This document shows positions 45,319 through 54,827 of a stretch of DNA of 64,000 nucleotides, piece after piece. The DNA comes from UBA2966 sp965242505 (GTDB lineage Bacteria > Pseudomonadota > Alphaproteobacteria > UBA2966), in the NCBI GenBank assembly GCA_965242505.1, contig OZ251449.1, forward strand, positions 3,100,001 to 3,164,000. Direction: 5' to 3'. The notes beneath the pieces are model-generated. The model ran no database searches and was not told the origin of the DNA. It worked only from the letters and a program-made list of their open reading frames with translations. Each line of letters opens with the position of its first letter. The stretch's first letter is position 1. A program made the position numbers and the translations under genes.

Positions 45319-45344
45319 GTCCGCCTTCCCCGATCCCGGTCCGA

Positions 45345-46316
45345 TCAGGCCATGACGCGGCGGACGGCGTCGGCGACGTTGTCGACCTGGGGCACCACGC
45401 TGTCCGCGAGCGGCGGCGCGAAGGGCATCGGCACGTGCGGCATCCCGACCCGCGTCACCGGCGCCCGCAGGTCCTTGAAGCAGTTCTCCGCGATCGTCGC
45501 GGCGATCTCCGCCCCGGTTCCGGCGAACGACGAATCCTCCTCGCAGACGACCGCGCGGCCGGTCTTGCGCACCGAGGCGCAGATCGTTTCCGTGTCCAGC
45601 GGCGACAGAGTGCGCGGATCGACGACCTCGATGTCGTATCCGTCGTCCTCCAGGATCGCGCCGGCCTCCAGCGCCTTGCCCACCATCGGGCCCACCGCCA
45701 CGACCGTCGCGTCCTCGCCCTCGCGCTTGACCTCCGCCTCGCCGAAGGGGATCAGGCGCTCCCCGTCCGGCACCTCGCCCTCGGCGGTGTAGATGCGCTT
45801 GTACTCGAAGAACAGCACCGGATCCGGGCTGCGCACCGCCGTCTTGAGCAGGCCCTTGGCGTCCTTCGGCGTCGACGGCACGACGACCTGGAGCCCGGGG
45901 ACGTGCATGAACCACGACTCCATGATCTGGGAGTGCTGGGCGGCGATGTAGCGGCCCAGGCCGCAGGGCAGCCGGATGACGATGGGGACGCTGGCCTGGC
46001 CGCCCGTCATGTAGCGCATCTTGGCGGCCTGGTTGACGACCTCGTCCATGGCGCAGGTGATGAAGTCGAGATACATGATCTCGACCACCGGACGCATGCC
46101 CGCCAAGGCCGCGCCGACGCCCACGCCGACGATCCCCGCCTCGGCGATCGGGGTTTCGAAGATCCGGTCGGGAAACCGCTCGGCGATGCCTTCGGTCACC
46201 GTATAGGGGCCGCCGTGCGCCACCACGTCCTCGCCGATGACGAAGACGCTCTCGTCGCGCTCCATCTCCTCGTGGAGCGCGTCGTGGAGGGCGTCGCGAA
46301 TCGTCAACGTGCTCAT
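45345..46316 (-). CDS. 2-oxoacid / acetoin dehydrogenase E1 beta subunit
   Basis: 323 residues of the transketolase-like E1 beta family: IRDALHDALHEEMERDESVF, VIGEDVVAHGGPYTVTEGI, FETPIAEAGIVGVGVGAAL and PVVEIMYLDFITCAMDEVVNQAAK are all typical. The C-terminal domain has VVDPRTLSPLDTETI. ATG 46316 overlaps the E1 alpha stop (ATGA), so the subunits are co-translated. Confidence 0.92.
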   Translation of the reverse strand: MSTLTIRDALHDALHEEMERDESVFVIGEDVVAHGGPYTVTEGIAERFPDRIFETPIAEAGIVGVGVGAALAGMRPVVEIMYLDFITCAMDEVVNQAAKMRYMTGGQASVPIVIRLPCGLGRYIAAQHSQIMESWFMHVPGLQVVVPSTPKDAKGLLKTAVRSPDPVLFFEYKRIYTAEGEVPDGERLIPFGEAEVKREGEDATVVAVGPMVGKALEAGAILEDDGYDIEVVDPRTLSPLDTETICASVRKTGRAVVCEEDSSFAGTGAEIAATIAENCFKDLRAPVTRVGMPHVPMPFAPPLADSVVPQVDNVADAVRRVMA

Positions 46317-47296
46317 GCGTCCACCCTCCACTCCGTATCCAGCACGTCGGCGTGGGCCGCGTCGAGCGGCGGATAGGCGCTCGCGTCGGCGAACTCGACG
46401 GCGGCCGCCACGGCCTCCTTCGCCGCGGTCCGGATATCCTCGTCCTCCCGCTCGGTCAGCCACTGGCGTTCCGCCATGTACGCGCGGAAGATGGCGATCG
46501 GGTCGCGGTTGTCGCGCCAGTCGTCGACCTCTTCCCGGGTCCGGTACTCCTCGCGGTCGCCCATGCTGTGCCCGAAATAGCGATAGGTTCTGGCCTCGAT
46601 GAGCGTCGGTCCCTCGCCGCGGCGGGCCCGGTCGATGGCTTCTCCCGCCGCCTCGTGCACCTCGACGACGTTCTGCCCGTCCACGGACACGCCGGGGATG
46701 TCGTACGACGCCGCCATCGTCGCCACCGAGTCGACCACGGCGACGTTCTCGCGCCGCACCCACTGCTGGTAGCCGTTGTTCTCGCAGACGTAGACGACCG
46801 GCAGCTTCCACAGCGAACCCATGAGGATGCCCTCGTGGAACGGCCCCCGCGCGGTGGCGCCGTCGCCGAAGAAGCAGACCGACACCTGATCCGTGCCGCG
46901 GATCTTCGTCGCCATGCCCGTCCCGGTCGCCGGACCGATGCCGCCGGCGACGATGCCGTTGGCGCCCAGGATGTTCTTGGAGAGATCGGCCACGTGCATG
47001 GACCCCCCCTTGCCCGAGCAGCTTCCCGTCTCCTTGCCGAAGAGCTCCGCCATCATGTCGTTCATCGGGGCGCCCTTGGCCAGGCAGTGCCCGTGACTGC
47101 GGTGGGTGCCCAGAACGTAGTCGTCGTCGCGGAGATGGGCGCAGACGCCCACGCCGACCGCCTCCTCGCCGCAATAGAGATGGAGCGCGCCGGCCACGTT
47201 CCCGAGGCCGGTCTGGCGGTTCGCTTCCTCCTCGAACAGGCGGATGCGCCACATGTCCAGGTACATCCGCTTGGCGAGCTCCGCGTCGAGCGTCAT
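46313..47296 (-). CDS. 2-oxoacid / acetoin dehydrogenase E1 alpha subunit
   Basis: 327 residues. The thiamine pyrophosphate motif runs from FFGDGATARGPFHEGILMG to VVYVCENNGYQQ. The N-terminal MWRIRLFEEEANRQTGLGNV and GTHRSHGHCLAKG are family-typical. GGGAGGA precedes the ATG. It heads an E1alpha-E1beta-E2 operon on the minus strand. The KGGSMHVADLSKNILGANGI segment is shared by pyruvate and acetoin enzymes, so the substrate is not settled. Confidence 0.92.
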   Translation of the reverse strand: MTLDAELAKRMYLDMWRIRLFEEEANRQTGLGNVAGALHLYCGEEAVGVGVCAHLRDDDYVLGTHRSHGHCLAKGAPMNDMMAELFGKETGSCSGKGGSMHVADLSKNILGANGIVAGGIGPATGTGMATKIRGTDQVSVCFFGDGATARGPFHEGILMGSLWKLPVVYVCENNGYQQWVRRENVAVVDSVATMAASYDIPGVSVDGQNVVEVHEAAGEAIDRARRGEGPTLIEARTYRYFGHSMGDREEYRTREEVDDWRDNRDPIAIFRAYMAERQWLTEREDEDIRTAAKEAVAAAVEFADASAYPPLDAAHADVLDTEWRVDA

Positions 47297-47531
47297 GTTT
47301 CGGTCCTCCCTGCCGGTATCGCGGCCGCGGCCGGCGGCCTGTCCTTCCCGCGTCCGCGCCGATACGTCCCGATTATGCGGGCGGAACCCGCGCGATCAAG
47401 AGAGGGGCGGCGAAACTCCGGGAGTCATGGCCGGCATCGACCGCGGACGAGCGGCGAACCGGGGCCAGGACTGTGACGCCGGCGCGCGGACCCGGTATTC
47501 TCGCGCCGAACGGAACCCGGGGGACGGTCCG

Positions 47532-48317
47532 ATGGAACTGAATCTGGCCGGCAAGGTCGCGGTCGTCACGGGCGCCGCCGGCAGTCTCGGCGGCGCGGCG
47601 GCGAGGGGGTTCGCGGATCACGGATGCCGCGTCGCGCTGCTGGACGCGAACGAGGCCGGAGTCCGCGACGCGGCGCGGAAGATAGTCGACGGCGGCGGGC
47701 GGGCGTTGGCCGTCGCCGCGGACGTCGGTTCGCGGCCCGCCGTGGCGGCGGCCCTCGACCGCGTCGAGGCCGAATGGGGCGCCCCGGACGTCCTGGCCAA
47801 CGCCGCCGGCGTCGTGAACCGCGTCGACTTCCTCGACGAGACCGACGAGGACTGGGATCGGGTCGTGGGCGCGAACCTCAAGGGGACATGGCTCTGCTCC
47901 CAACTGGCGGCGCGGCGCATGATCGGGGCGGGCATCGCCGGCGCGATCGTGAATTTCGGTTCCGTCACGTCCGAGCTCGTCGACGCCAATCAGGTCGTCT
48001 ACGGCGCCACCAAGGGCGGCGTGCGGACCTTGACCAAGGGCATGGCCATCGCCCTGGCGCCCCACGGCATCCGGGTGAACGCCGTGGGCCCGGCGACGAT
48101 CGTCACCGATCTCAATCGCGAGTATCTGGAGGCGCACCCGGAGTTTCGCGCCAGACGCCTCCTGCGCACGCCGCTCGGCCGCCTCGGCGCGCCGGAGGAC
48201 GTGGTGAACGGCGTCCTCTACCTCGCGTCCGACGCGTCGGGCTTCGTCACCGGCACGACGCTGTTCATGGACGCCGGACGACTGGCCCAGAACACCGTTC
48301 CCGAGGCCGCGGCCTGA
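47532..48317 (+). CDS. Short-chain dehydrogenase/reductase (SDR)
   Basis: 261 residues of classical SDR type: nucleotide motif VTGAAGSLGGAAARG at the N-terminus, NAAGVVNRVDF, the catalytic Ser in NFGSVTSEL and YGATKGG (Tyr-x-x-x-Lys), and the closing GVLYLASDASGFVTGTTLFMDAG. ATG 47532 fits the fold start. The substrate is unknown. It is divergent from the E1 alpha gene and 49 bases before another reductase. Confidence 0.9.
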   Translation: MELNLAGKVAVVTGAAGSLGGAAARGFADHGCRVALLDANEAGVRDAARKIVDGGGRALAVAADVGSRPAVAAALDRVEAEWGAPDVLANAAGVVNRVDFLDETDEDWDRVVGANLKGTWLCSQLAARRMIGAGIAGAIVNFGSVTSELVDANQVVYGATKGGVRTLTKGMAIALAPHGIRVNAVGPATIVTDLNREYLEAHPEFRARRLLRTPLGRLGAPEDVVNGVLYLASDASGFVTGTTLFMDAGRLAQNTVPEAAA

Positions 48318-48366
48318 GCGCCGGCGCGCGGAACCGGCCGGTCTTCGCGGCGCGAGGAGGACGCGC

Positions 48367-49422
48367 GTGGCCGAACGCAAGACGGCCCTGGTGATCGGGG
48401 CGACGGGGATCATCGGCGGCAATCTCGCCCGGCATCTCGACACGCTCGACGACTGGGACGTCGTCGGGCTCTCGCGCGGCGTCCCCGACGTCTCCTCTCG
48501 GATGGAGCACATCGCCGTCGACCTGCTCGATCCGGACGATTGCGAGGCGAAGCTGGGCGGCCTCGACCGTGTGACGCACATTTTCTTCGCGGGTTATACG
48601 GACCGGCCCACCTGGGCCGAGCAGGACCCGCCCAACACCGCTCTGCTGGTCAATCCCGTGCGGGTCGTCGCGTCCGTCGCTACGGGGCTGCGCCACGTCT
48701 GCCTGGCCCAGGGCACCAAGTACTACGGCGCCCATCTCGGTCCCTGGACCACCCCGGCGCGCGAGACCGACCCTACCCACATGGCCCCCAACTTCTATGT
48801 CAGCCAGCAGCGATTCCTGGAATCCGAAAGCGCCGGCAAGGACTGGTCGTGGTCGAGCCTGCGGCCCCCGATCGTCTGCGGCTGGTCGCTCGGCAAGCCC
48901 TTCAATCTCGTCAATCTCATCGCCGCCTACGCCGCCATCTCCAAGGAACTCGGGCTGCCGCTGCGCTATCCGGGCAAGGAACGCGCCTATCGCACCGTCG
49001 TCCAGGCGGTGGACGTCGGCCTTCTGGTGCGGTTCATGACCTGGCTGGCGACGACGCCGGAGTGCGCAGACCAAGGGTTCAACGTCTCCAACGGCGACGT
49101 GTTCCGCTGGGCGGATCTGTGGCCCCGGATCGCCGCCTACTTCGACATGGAAGCGGGGCCCGTCCAGACCATCGATCTGACCCGCATGATGGCCGACAAG
49201 GGCTCCCTGTGGGAGCGGGTCGTCGCCAAATACGGGCTCGCGCCCCACAGGCTTGAGGACATCGCCCACTGGCCCTTCGGGGATTACATGCTGTCCACCG
49301 ACTACGACATGATCTCCGACTACAACCGGATCCGCCGTCTCGGATTCCATGAATTCGTCGACACGGGCGACATGTTCCGCCGCATGTTCGACGAGTTGCG
49401 GGAGAAGCGCATCATCCCTTGA
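48367..49422 (+). CDS. PRISE-like SDR (progesterone 5-beta-reductase / iridoid synthase type)
   Basis: 351 residues from GTG 48367, with AGGAGG upstream. The atypical SDR pattern is visible: ALVIGATGIIGGNLARHL for NAD(P) binding, CLAQGTKYYGAHLGP, and the PRISE catalytic motif NFYVSQQRFL (Tyr) in place of YxxxK. The C-terminal part WPFGDYMLSTDYDMISDYNR is typical of this group. Bacterial members reduce activated C=C bonds of enones; the natural substrate here is unknown. Confidence 0.83.
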   Translation: MAERKTALVIGATGIIGGNLARHLDTLDDWDVVGLSRGVPDVSSRMEHIAVDLLDPDDCEAKLGGLDRVTHIFFAGYTDRPTWAEQDPPNTALLVNPVRVVASVATGLRHVCLAQGTKYYGAHLGPWTTPARETDPTHMAPNFYVSQQRFLESESAGKDWSWSSLRPPIVCGWSLGKPFNLVNLIAAYAAISKELGLPLRYPGKERAYRTVVQAVDVGLLVRFMTWLATTPECADQGFNVSNGDVFRWADLWPRIAAYFDMEAGPVQTIDLTRMMADKGSLWERVVAKYGLAPHRLEDIAHWPFGDYMLSTDYDMISDYNRIRRLGFHEFVDTGDMFRRMFDELREKRIIP

Positions 49423-49514
49423 TCCCTTGATGCGCGCCGTCCGGCCGTCGGCTGGCTTGCCGGTCTCCCCGCCCGGGCCTAACATGCCGGGACGCTTGCG
49501 CGGGAGAGGCGACG

Positions 49515-50366
49515 ATGCGCGAGGGCTACGACAGGATCGACGTCCGACCGGTATCCGGCGCGTTGGGCGCGGAGATCCTCGGCGTCGACGTGGCGCGCCC
49601 CCTCGACGACGAGACGGTTTCCGAGATCCGCGACGCGTGGCTGGATCATCTCGTGCTGTTCTTCCACGATCAGCGCTTGACGCCCGACCGGCACAAGGAG
49701 TTCGCCCGCCGCTTCGGCGCGCTCCACGTCCACCCGCTGACGGAGGGGATGCCGGGGCATCCGGAAATCGTCGAGGTCGTGAAGGAGCCCGGCGAGCAGC
49801 ACAACTGGGGAGACGGCTGGCACACCGACCTGCCGTTCCTGGAGGAACCTCCGATGGGGTCCGTGCTGTACGCGCGCGAGGCCCCGCCGTTCAGCGGCGA
49901 CACGCAGTTCGCCAACATGTATCTGGCCTACGAGACGCTGTCGGACGCCATGAAGGACGTGCTCGACGGCCTCAGATGCGTCTTCAGGGGAGGCGTCGGC
50001 AACTACGACCGCTTCGAGGGAATGCGGGCGATCGCGGACGCGGGAGACTTCGCCGCCGCGCACCCCGTCGTCCGCACGCACCCCGTCACCGGCAGGAAGT
50101 CGCTCTATCTGCACCGCAAGAATGGCAACGCCATCGAAGGCATGAGCGCCAGGGAAAGCGCGGCCATCCTCGACTTCCTGCACGACCACGCCGAAAACCC
50201 CGATTTCGCGTGCCGCTTCCGGTGGCGGGCGAACTCGGTCGCCATGTGGGACAACCGCTGCGCCCAGCATAGGGTCAGCGCCGATTATTTCTATTCCGAA
50301 CGGGGATTCCGTCCCGGCCGCAGACGCCTCCATCGGGTGACGATGAAGGGGGATCGGCCGTTCTGA
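49515..50366 (+). CDS. TauD/TfdA family Fe(II)/2-oxoglutarate dioxygenase
   Basis: 283 residues. The 2-His-1-carboxylate iron site is His103 and Asp105 (GWHTDLPF) with the distal His252 (NRCAQHRVS). The 2-oxoglutarate arginine lies in the C-terminal RRRLHRVTM region. Similar enzymes attack taurine, 2,4-D and other carboxylates or sulfonates. GAGAGG precedes the ATG. The solute-binding protein gene follows after 44 bases. Confidence 0.88.
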   Translation: MREGYDRIDVRPVSGALGAEILGVDVARPLDDETVSEIRDAWLDHLVLFFHDQRLTPDRHKEFARRFGALHVHPLTEGMPGHPEIVEVVKEPGEQHNWGDGWHTDLPFLEEPPMGSVLYAREAPPFSGDTQFANMYLAYETLSDAMKDVLDGLRCVFRGGVGNYDRFEGMRAIADAGDFAAAHPVVRTHPVTGRKSLYLHRKNGNAIEGMSARESAAILDFLHDHAENPDFACRFRWRANSVAMWDNRCAQHRVSADYFYSERGFRPGRRRLHRVTMKGDRPF

Positions 50367-50410
50367 ACCCTAGGGCCATTTCTTCAATCCCGACTTGAGG
50401 AGGCTGAATC

Positions 50411-51505
50411 ATGAAACGTTCGAGCATTTCCAGGACGACCTTCTCCGGAGCGTCGCTCTCCGCCGCCGTGGTCGCGCTCTCCCTGGGCGCGTTCCCCTTC
50501 GGCGCGGCGTCGGCCGGCGAATTCGACGGCATGACGCTGCGGGTCGGCACCTGGGGCGGCTCATGGCGCAAGGTCCAGGAGGACCACATCGTCCCGCAAC
50601 TCGCCGCCAAGGGCCTGAAGATCGAGTACGTCACCGCGAGTCCGCACGACAACCTGGCCAAGCTCGTCGCCGCGCGGGGCCGCGACGTCCCCATCGACGT
50701 CATGGAGGTCGGAGAGCCGTTGCTGCCGTCGATCGCCGAGGGCGGCTACGCCGCGAAGATCGACCACGGCCTCGTCCCCAACAAGGCGCACATGCCGGCC
50801 GCGCTCTACGACGACCGCAAGTTCGTCACCCTGGCCAGCCAGTACGGCGTCTGCTACGAGAAACGGAGGTTCGCGGAGAATGACATTCCGGCACCGCGGA
50901 CTTTCCAGGATCTCGCGCACCCCAAGCTCAAGCGGAAGCTCTCGTTTCCCGACATCACCGCGGGCCCGGGCCTGAGCAACGTGGCGATGATGGCCTACGC
51001 GGCGGGTGGCGGCATCGACGACATCGGGCCGGGCCTCGACCTGATAAAGCGGATCGATCCGTTCACCTACTGGAAGCGCGGCAGCGCCAACGTGACCCAT
51101 CTCGAGACCGGCGACATCTACGCCGCGGTCGTGCACGCGGGTTGGTGCGTGCGCATGAAGAACGCGGGCCTCGATGTGTCGATGGCCTATCCCAGGATCA
51201 CCGACGAGCACACGGGCGCCGCGACGCACACCCTGATGATCGTGGTCAACGGGACCGGAGTTCCCGAGGCCGCGACGGCTTACCTGAACGAGTATCTGGG
51301 CGAAGAGTTCCAGTTCCAGCTGGCCAAGCAGACCGGCGTGGTGCCGGTGAACGGGAACGCGATCGCCCGTATGCGAAAGGAGCCGCTGTTGCAGGAAATG
51401 ATGATCCTGGACCGCGCCGGGATGGAACGGATTCTCACCTTCGACTTCAGCCGGATCGACATCGGCGACTGGACCGACCGGTGGTCGCGGACCGTCGGCA
51501 ACTGA
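50411..51505 (+). CDS. ABC-type extracellular solute-binding protein (PotD-like)
   Basis: 364 residues with a signal peptide (about 1-35, ending FGAASA). The mature part begins MTLRVGTWGGSWRKVQ, as in iron or polyamine/spermidine-type binding proteins, and contains TYWKRGSANVTHLETGDIYAAVVHAGW and VVNGTGVPEAATAYLNEYL. A strong GAGGAGG site precedes the ATG. No permease or ATPase gene accompanies it in this window, so it is an orphan or relies on distant components. Confidence 0.83.
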   Translation: MKRSSISRTTFSGASLSAAVVALSLGAFPFGAASAGEFDGMTLRVGTWGGSWRKVQEDHIVPQLAAKGLKIEYVTASPHDNLAKLVAARGRDVPIDVMEVGEPLLPSIAEGGYAAKIDHGLVPNKAHMPAALYDDRKFVTLASQYGVCYEKRRFAENDIPAPRTFQDLAHPKLKRKLSFPDITAGPGLSNVAMMAYAAGGGIDDIGPGLDLIKRIDPFTYWKRGSANVTHLETGDIYAAVVHAGWCVRMKNAGLDVSMAYPRITDEHTGAATHTLMIVVNGTGVPEAATAYLNEYLGEEFQFQLAKQTGVVPVNGNAIARMRKEPLLQEMMILDRAGMERILTFDFSRIDIGDWTDRWSRTVGN

Positions 51506-51524
51506 AGCCGGGCCGGCGCGGGGC

Positions 51525-52472
51525 CTACGCGGCGCCGCGCATCACGGCCATGCCGGTGATCCATTCGGGGATGATGCCGTAGTAATCGAGGGCGAGCTCC
51601 GGCTCGCCTTCGGACGCCGCCGCCAGGGCGGCCGCGGCGGCCACCCAGCAGCGCACCTCGTGGCCGCCGAACCCGGCCTCCCGATCCATCATCTCGTCGG
51701 ACCAGTCGTCGAATGCCTCCAGTTCGCCCGCCATCAGGTGTTTCAGGAATCGGCGGTCGAATTCCTCGCTCGGCGGCAGGATCGGGCCCTCGCCCCGGCA
51801 CATCGCCTTCGCCGCCTCGACCACCCGGGCCTGCCGGCGCTCGAACTCCTCGGGGGTCGGCGCGTTGCGCCTGACCACCCTGTTCACGACCTTCTCGTCG
51901 GACAGGTCGACGACCGGCGTGGGCGGATCGTGCGACAGGCCGCCCGAGCCGATGACCACGGCGCGCTTGCCGAGACCGGCCAGGAACCGGCCGACCGCCG
52001 CGCCCAACTCGCGCGCGCGGCGGAAGCCGGGGCGGGTGATGGCCGCGCAGTTGACGACGATGGGCAGGACGGGATAGGCGGCCAGCGCGCCGGTGAGCTT
52101 GACGAGCGGGATCGTGGCGCCGTGGTCGACCAGCATGTCATAGGAGAACGCCGGGTCGAAGCCCTCGGCCGCCAAGTGCCGGAAACACGCCATGGCGACG
52201 TCCTCGGGAACGTCCAGCGGACCCGGCTCCAGGCCCCAATCGTGGCCGCCGCGGGCCGCCGCGGCGACCACGAAGCCCGGCATCAGGTCGTAGAAGAGCC
52301 CGCCGAAATGGTCCGGCGCGAAGACCGCGAGCAGCTCCGGTTCTTGGGTCTCGATCCATTTTCCGGCCTTGCTGACGGCGTCGAAGAACGCTTCCTCCCG
52401 GGACCGGTCGGCGGGACGCAACGCGCCCATCATCAGCGGGCTGTGCGACATGCAGACGAGGGATACGGACAT
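51525..52472 (-). CDS. Class III extradiol dioxygenase, MhpB (3-carboxyethylcatechol 2,3-dioxygenase) type
   Basis: 315 residues that align well by eye with E. coli MhpB throughout: SLVCMSHSPLM, VFAPDHFGGLFYDLMPGF, SYDMLVDHGATIPL with His117 (MhpB His115), and IGSGGLSHDPPTPVV with the second acid-base His near 181. It ends DYYGIIPEWITGM. These enzymes cleave catechol-type rings next to a hydroxyl using Fe(II). The rest of the mhp pathway is not in this window, but a Rieske ring-hydroxylating dioxygenase lies 4 kb away. Confidence 0.87.
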   Translation of the reverse strand: MSVSLVCMSHSPLMMGALRPADRSREEAFFDAVSKAGKWIETQEPELLAVFAPDHFGGLFYDLMPGFVVAAAARGGHDWGLEPGPLDVPEDVAMACFRHLAAEGFDPAFSYDMLVDHGATIPLVKLTGALAAYPVLPIVVNCAAITRPGFRRARELGAAVGRFLAGLGKRAVVIGSGGLSHDPPTPVVDLSDEKVVNRVVRRNAPTPEEFERRQARVVEAAKAMCRGEGPILPPSEEFDRRFLKHLMAGELEAFDDWSDEMMDREAGFGGHEVRCWVAAAAALAAASEGEPELALDYYGIIPEWITGMAVMRGAA

Positions 52473-52532
52473 GGCGGTCCTCGGGTCCGCGGGCGGTCTC
52501 CGGACGGCCCTGTTTCCCCGCCCGGAGCCGGC

Positions 52533-53168
52533 CTATGAAGCCTGGACGCCGGGGCGGGCGGCCACCTCCTCGTACCAGCGCGCCACGTTGGGCCGGTCGT
52601 CGGGGATCGGGACTCCGGTCCGGTCCGCCAGCCGGATCAGGAAATAGCCGGTGATGTCGGCGATGGAGAAGGTCCTGCCGGAGAGGAAACGGTTGCCGGA
52701 GAGCTGCGCGTCGAGCCGTTCGAGCAGGATCAGCAGCATGTCCCTGCCCCGCTCGACGATCTCGGGGAACTGGACGAGATCGTTCCGCGTGCCGGGGACG
52801 ACCCGCCCCCGGAAGGCCGGATCCGCGTTGCGCAGCGAATGCATGACGGGCAGGTAGCCGTCCAGCTCGACCCGGCGGTTCCACATGTCGATGAGGGCGC
52901 GTTCCCTGGGGTCGCGGCCCATCAGGGAAGGCGTCGGATGGAGATCCTCCAGATAGCGGCAGATGGAGACCGATTCGCCGATGCAGGTCCCGTCGTCGAG
53001 CTCGAGGAAGGGGACGACCGCGAAGGGGTTCATGGAGCGATAGGGCTCCTCGAACATCGCGCCGTCGCGCACCTTCACCTCGACGACCGGTATATCGAGC
53101 CCCTTCTCGGCCATGAACACGCGGACTCGCTGGGCGTTGGGAGCGGGACCGAAGTCGTAAAGCTTCAT
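52533..53168 (-). CDS. Glutathione S-transferase family protein
   Basis: 211 residues: MKLYDFGPAPNAQRVRVFMA, NPFAVVPFLELDDGTCIGESVSI (glutathione site) and the C-terminal LSGRTFSIADITGYF. GAGGAGA precedes ATG 53168. It lies 60 bases upstream of, and co-directed with, the MhpB-like gene, which suggests a role in handling aromatic intermediates. Confidence 0.9.
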   Translation of the reverse strand: MKLYDFGPAPNAQRVRVFMAEKGLDIPVVEVKVRDGAMFEEPYRSMNPFAVVPFLELDDGTCIGESVSICRYLEDLHPTPSLMGRDPRERALIDMWNRRVELDGYLPVMHSLRNADPAFRGRVVPGTRNDLVQFPEIVERGRDMLLILLERLDAQLSGNRFLSGRTFSIADITGYFLIRLADRTGVPIPDDRPNVARWYEEVAARPGVQAS

Positions 53169-53455
53169 GGGAATCGTCTCCTCGAATGCGGCCGGCCGGA
53201 AGAGCCACTCTACCGGGGAGTCGAGGGCCTTGCCAGTTCCCGCCCGCCGGCGTCGGGACCGGCGTCGTTCCGGAACGGAACGATGACCTGGGGGTTCGGG
53301 CTGGACGATCCGCATCCGAGGGGGCGGTTCGACACTCAGGCCGCCATGGCGGAGGAGATGGCCGAAGGGGCGTGGCGACGGCCGTTCAACAAGCCCGACT
53401 TACGCAAAGATGCGCGTGAATCCGTTCCCTGGAGCGGTCCCGGATCGACCGGGCG

Positions 53456-54679
53456 TCAGGCGATTCCTTCGACGGGCGCGGCGCGCCTGACGGGTCGTTC
53501 ATCGATGGGATAGTGAAGCGCCGCCGCGACGAGGCCGAGGGCGACGGCGACCCACCACGCGGCGTCGTAGGAGCCTGTCGCGTCGAACAGGCGGCCGCCC
53601 AGCCATGCGCCGAGGAACGCGCCGCTCTGGTGGCTGAAGAACACGATGCCGGACAGGGTTCCCATGTATTGGGGGCCGAAGATCTGGGCGACCAGGGACG
53701 TCGTCAAGGGTACGGTGCTGAACCACACCACGCCGATGGCCACGCCGAACGCCAGGGCGCCGGCGACGGATACGGGCGACAGGACGAATACCGTGATGAC
53801 GGCGGCGCGGGAGAGGTACAGCAGCGTCAGGATACCCTTCTTGCTGAAACGATCGCCCAGCACGCCGCTGGCGATCGAACCGGCGATGTTGACGAGGCCC
53901 ACGAGGGCCAGCGTCCAGGCGCCGACTTCCGCCGGCAGGCCGCGGTCGGCCACGTAGGCCGGCAGGTGGGTGGCGATGAAGACGACCTGGAATCCGCAGA
54001 CGAAGAAGCCGGCGGTAAGCAGAAGGTAGCCGCGGTGGCGCGCGGCCTCCGCCATCGCGCTCCGGAACCGCTGCGGAGAGATCCGCGGCGCCGCGGCGCG
54101 GCCGGTGACGACGCCTCCCATCGGCAGCATCACGAGCGCGACGATCCCCAGCAGAACGAAGGCCGTTTGCCAGCCGTAGGCGTCAAGGAAAGCCTGGCCG
54201 ATCGGCACCATGGCGAACTGGCCGAAGGATCCGGCGGCCGAGATGATGCCGAGCGCCAAGGTCCGCCGCCGCGGCGCCACGGCCCGCGCCGCCGCCGCGT
54301 ACACGATCCACAACCCGCAACCGGCGTTGCCCAGCCCGACGAGGACGCCCACCGTGAGGTGCGCGGCCGTCGGTGTCGAAGACCACGCCATGAGCGTGAC
54401 GCCGGCGGCGTACATGAGGGCGCCGACGGAGAGGACCCGGCCCGAGCCGAAGCGGTCGGCGAGCATTCCGGCGAAGGGTTGGGCCGCGCCCCACAGGACG
54501 CTCGAGAAGGCGATGGAGAACGCGAAGACTTCGCGGCCCCAGCCGAGGTCGGCGGAGACGGGTTGCAGGAAGATCCCGAACGAGGACCGGATGCCGAAGG
54601 ACAACGCCGCGACCACGCTCGCCGCGGCGATGAGAATGACGACCCGCTTGCCGAAAGCGGCCGCCGCCGAATCGGTCAC
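53456..54679 (-). CDS. MFS transporter (12 helices)
   Basis: About 407 residues from GTG 54679; the frame is open up to a TTG at 54769. Membrane helices are evident throughout. The MFS motif A appears as GMLADRFGSGRVL after helix 2, with a second-half copy SGVLGDRFSKKGIL. It resembles monocarboxylate/oxalate-formate-type carriers. Its place beside a GST and ring-cleavage dioxygenase suggests uptake of an aromatic or organic acid, but the cargo is not known. Confidence 0.85.
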   Translation of the reverse strand: MTDSAAAAFGKRVVILIAAASVVAALSFGIRSSFGIFLQPVSADLGWGREVFAFSIAFSSVLWGAAQPFAGMLADRFGSGRVLSVGALMYAAGVTLMAWSSTPTAAHLTVGVLVGLGNAGCGLWIVYAAAARAVAPRRRTLALGIISAAGSFGQFAMVPIGQAFLDAYGWQTAFVLLGIVALVMLPMGGVVTGRAAAPRISPQRFRSAMAEAARHRGYLLLTAGFFVCGFQVVFIATHLPAYVADRGLPAEVGAWTLALVGLVNIAGSIASGVLGDRFSKKGILTLLYLSRAAVITVFVLSPVSVAGALAFGVAIGVVWFSTVPLTTSLVAQIFGPQYMGTLSGIVFFSHQSGAFLGAWLGGRLFDATGSYDAAWWVAVALGLVAAALHYPIDERPVRRAAPVEGIA

Positions 54680-54827
54680 GCTGCGCCCGGCGACGGCGGT
54701 CGTCCGTTGCGCGCGGACGCCGCCGAAGGCATGGAACCGCACTGTCGCATGGGGTCTCAATAGGCGCAACGCGCCGGCTTGTAAACCGCCGCGGCGAGGG
54801 ACTTGGCGAGGCGCGCCGCCGACGCGG

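Noticed and set aside
53283..53513. A 76-codon plus-strand ORF beginning MTWGFGLDDPHPRGRFD before the MFS gene end
   Set aside because: No family is recognised, it overlaps the 3' end of the minus-strand MFS gene by 58 bases, and it lacks a convincing ribosome site. It could be a gene remnant but cannot be supported.
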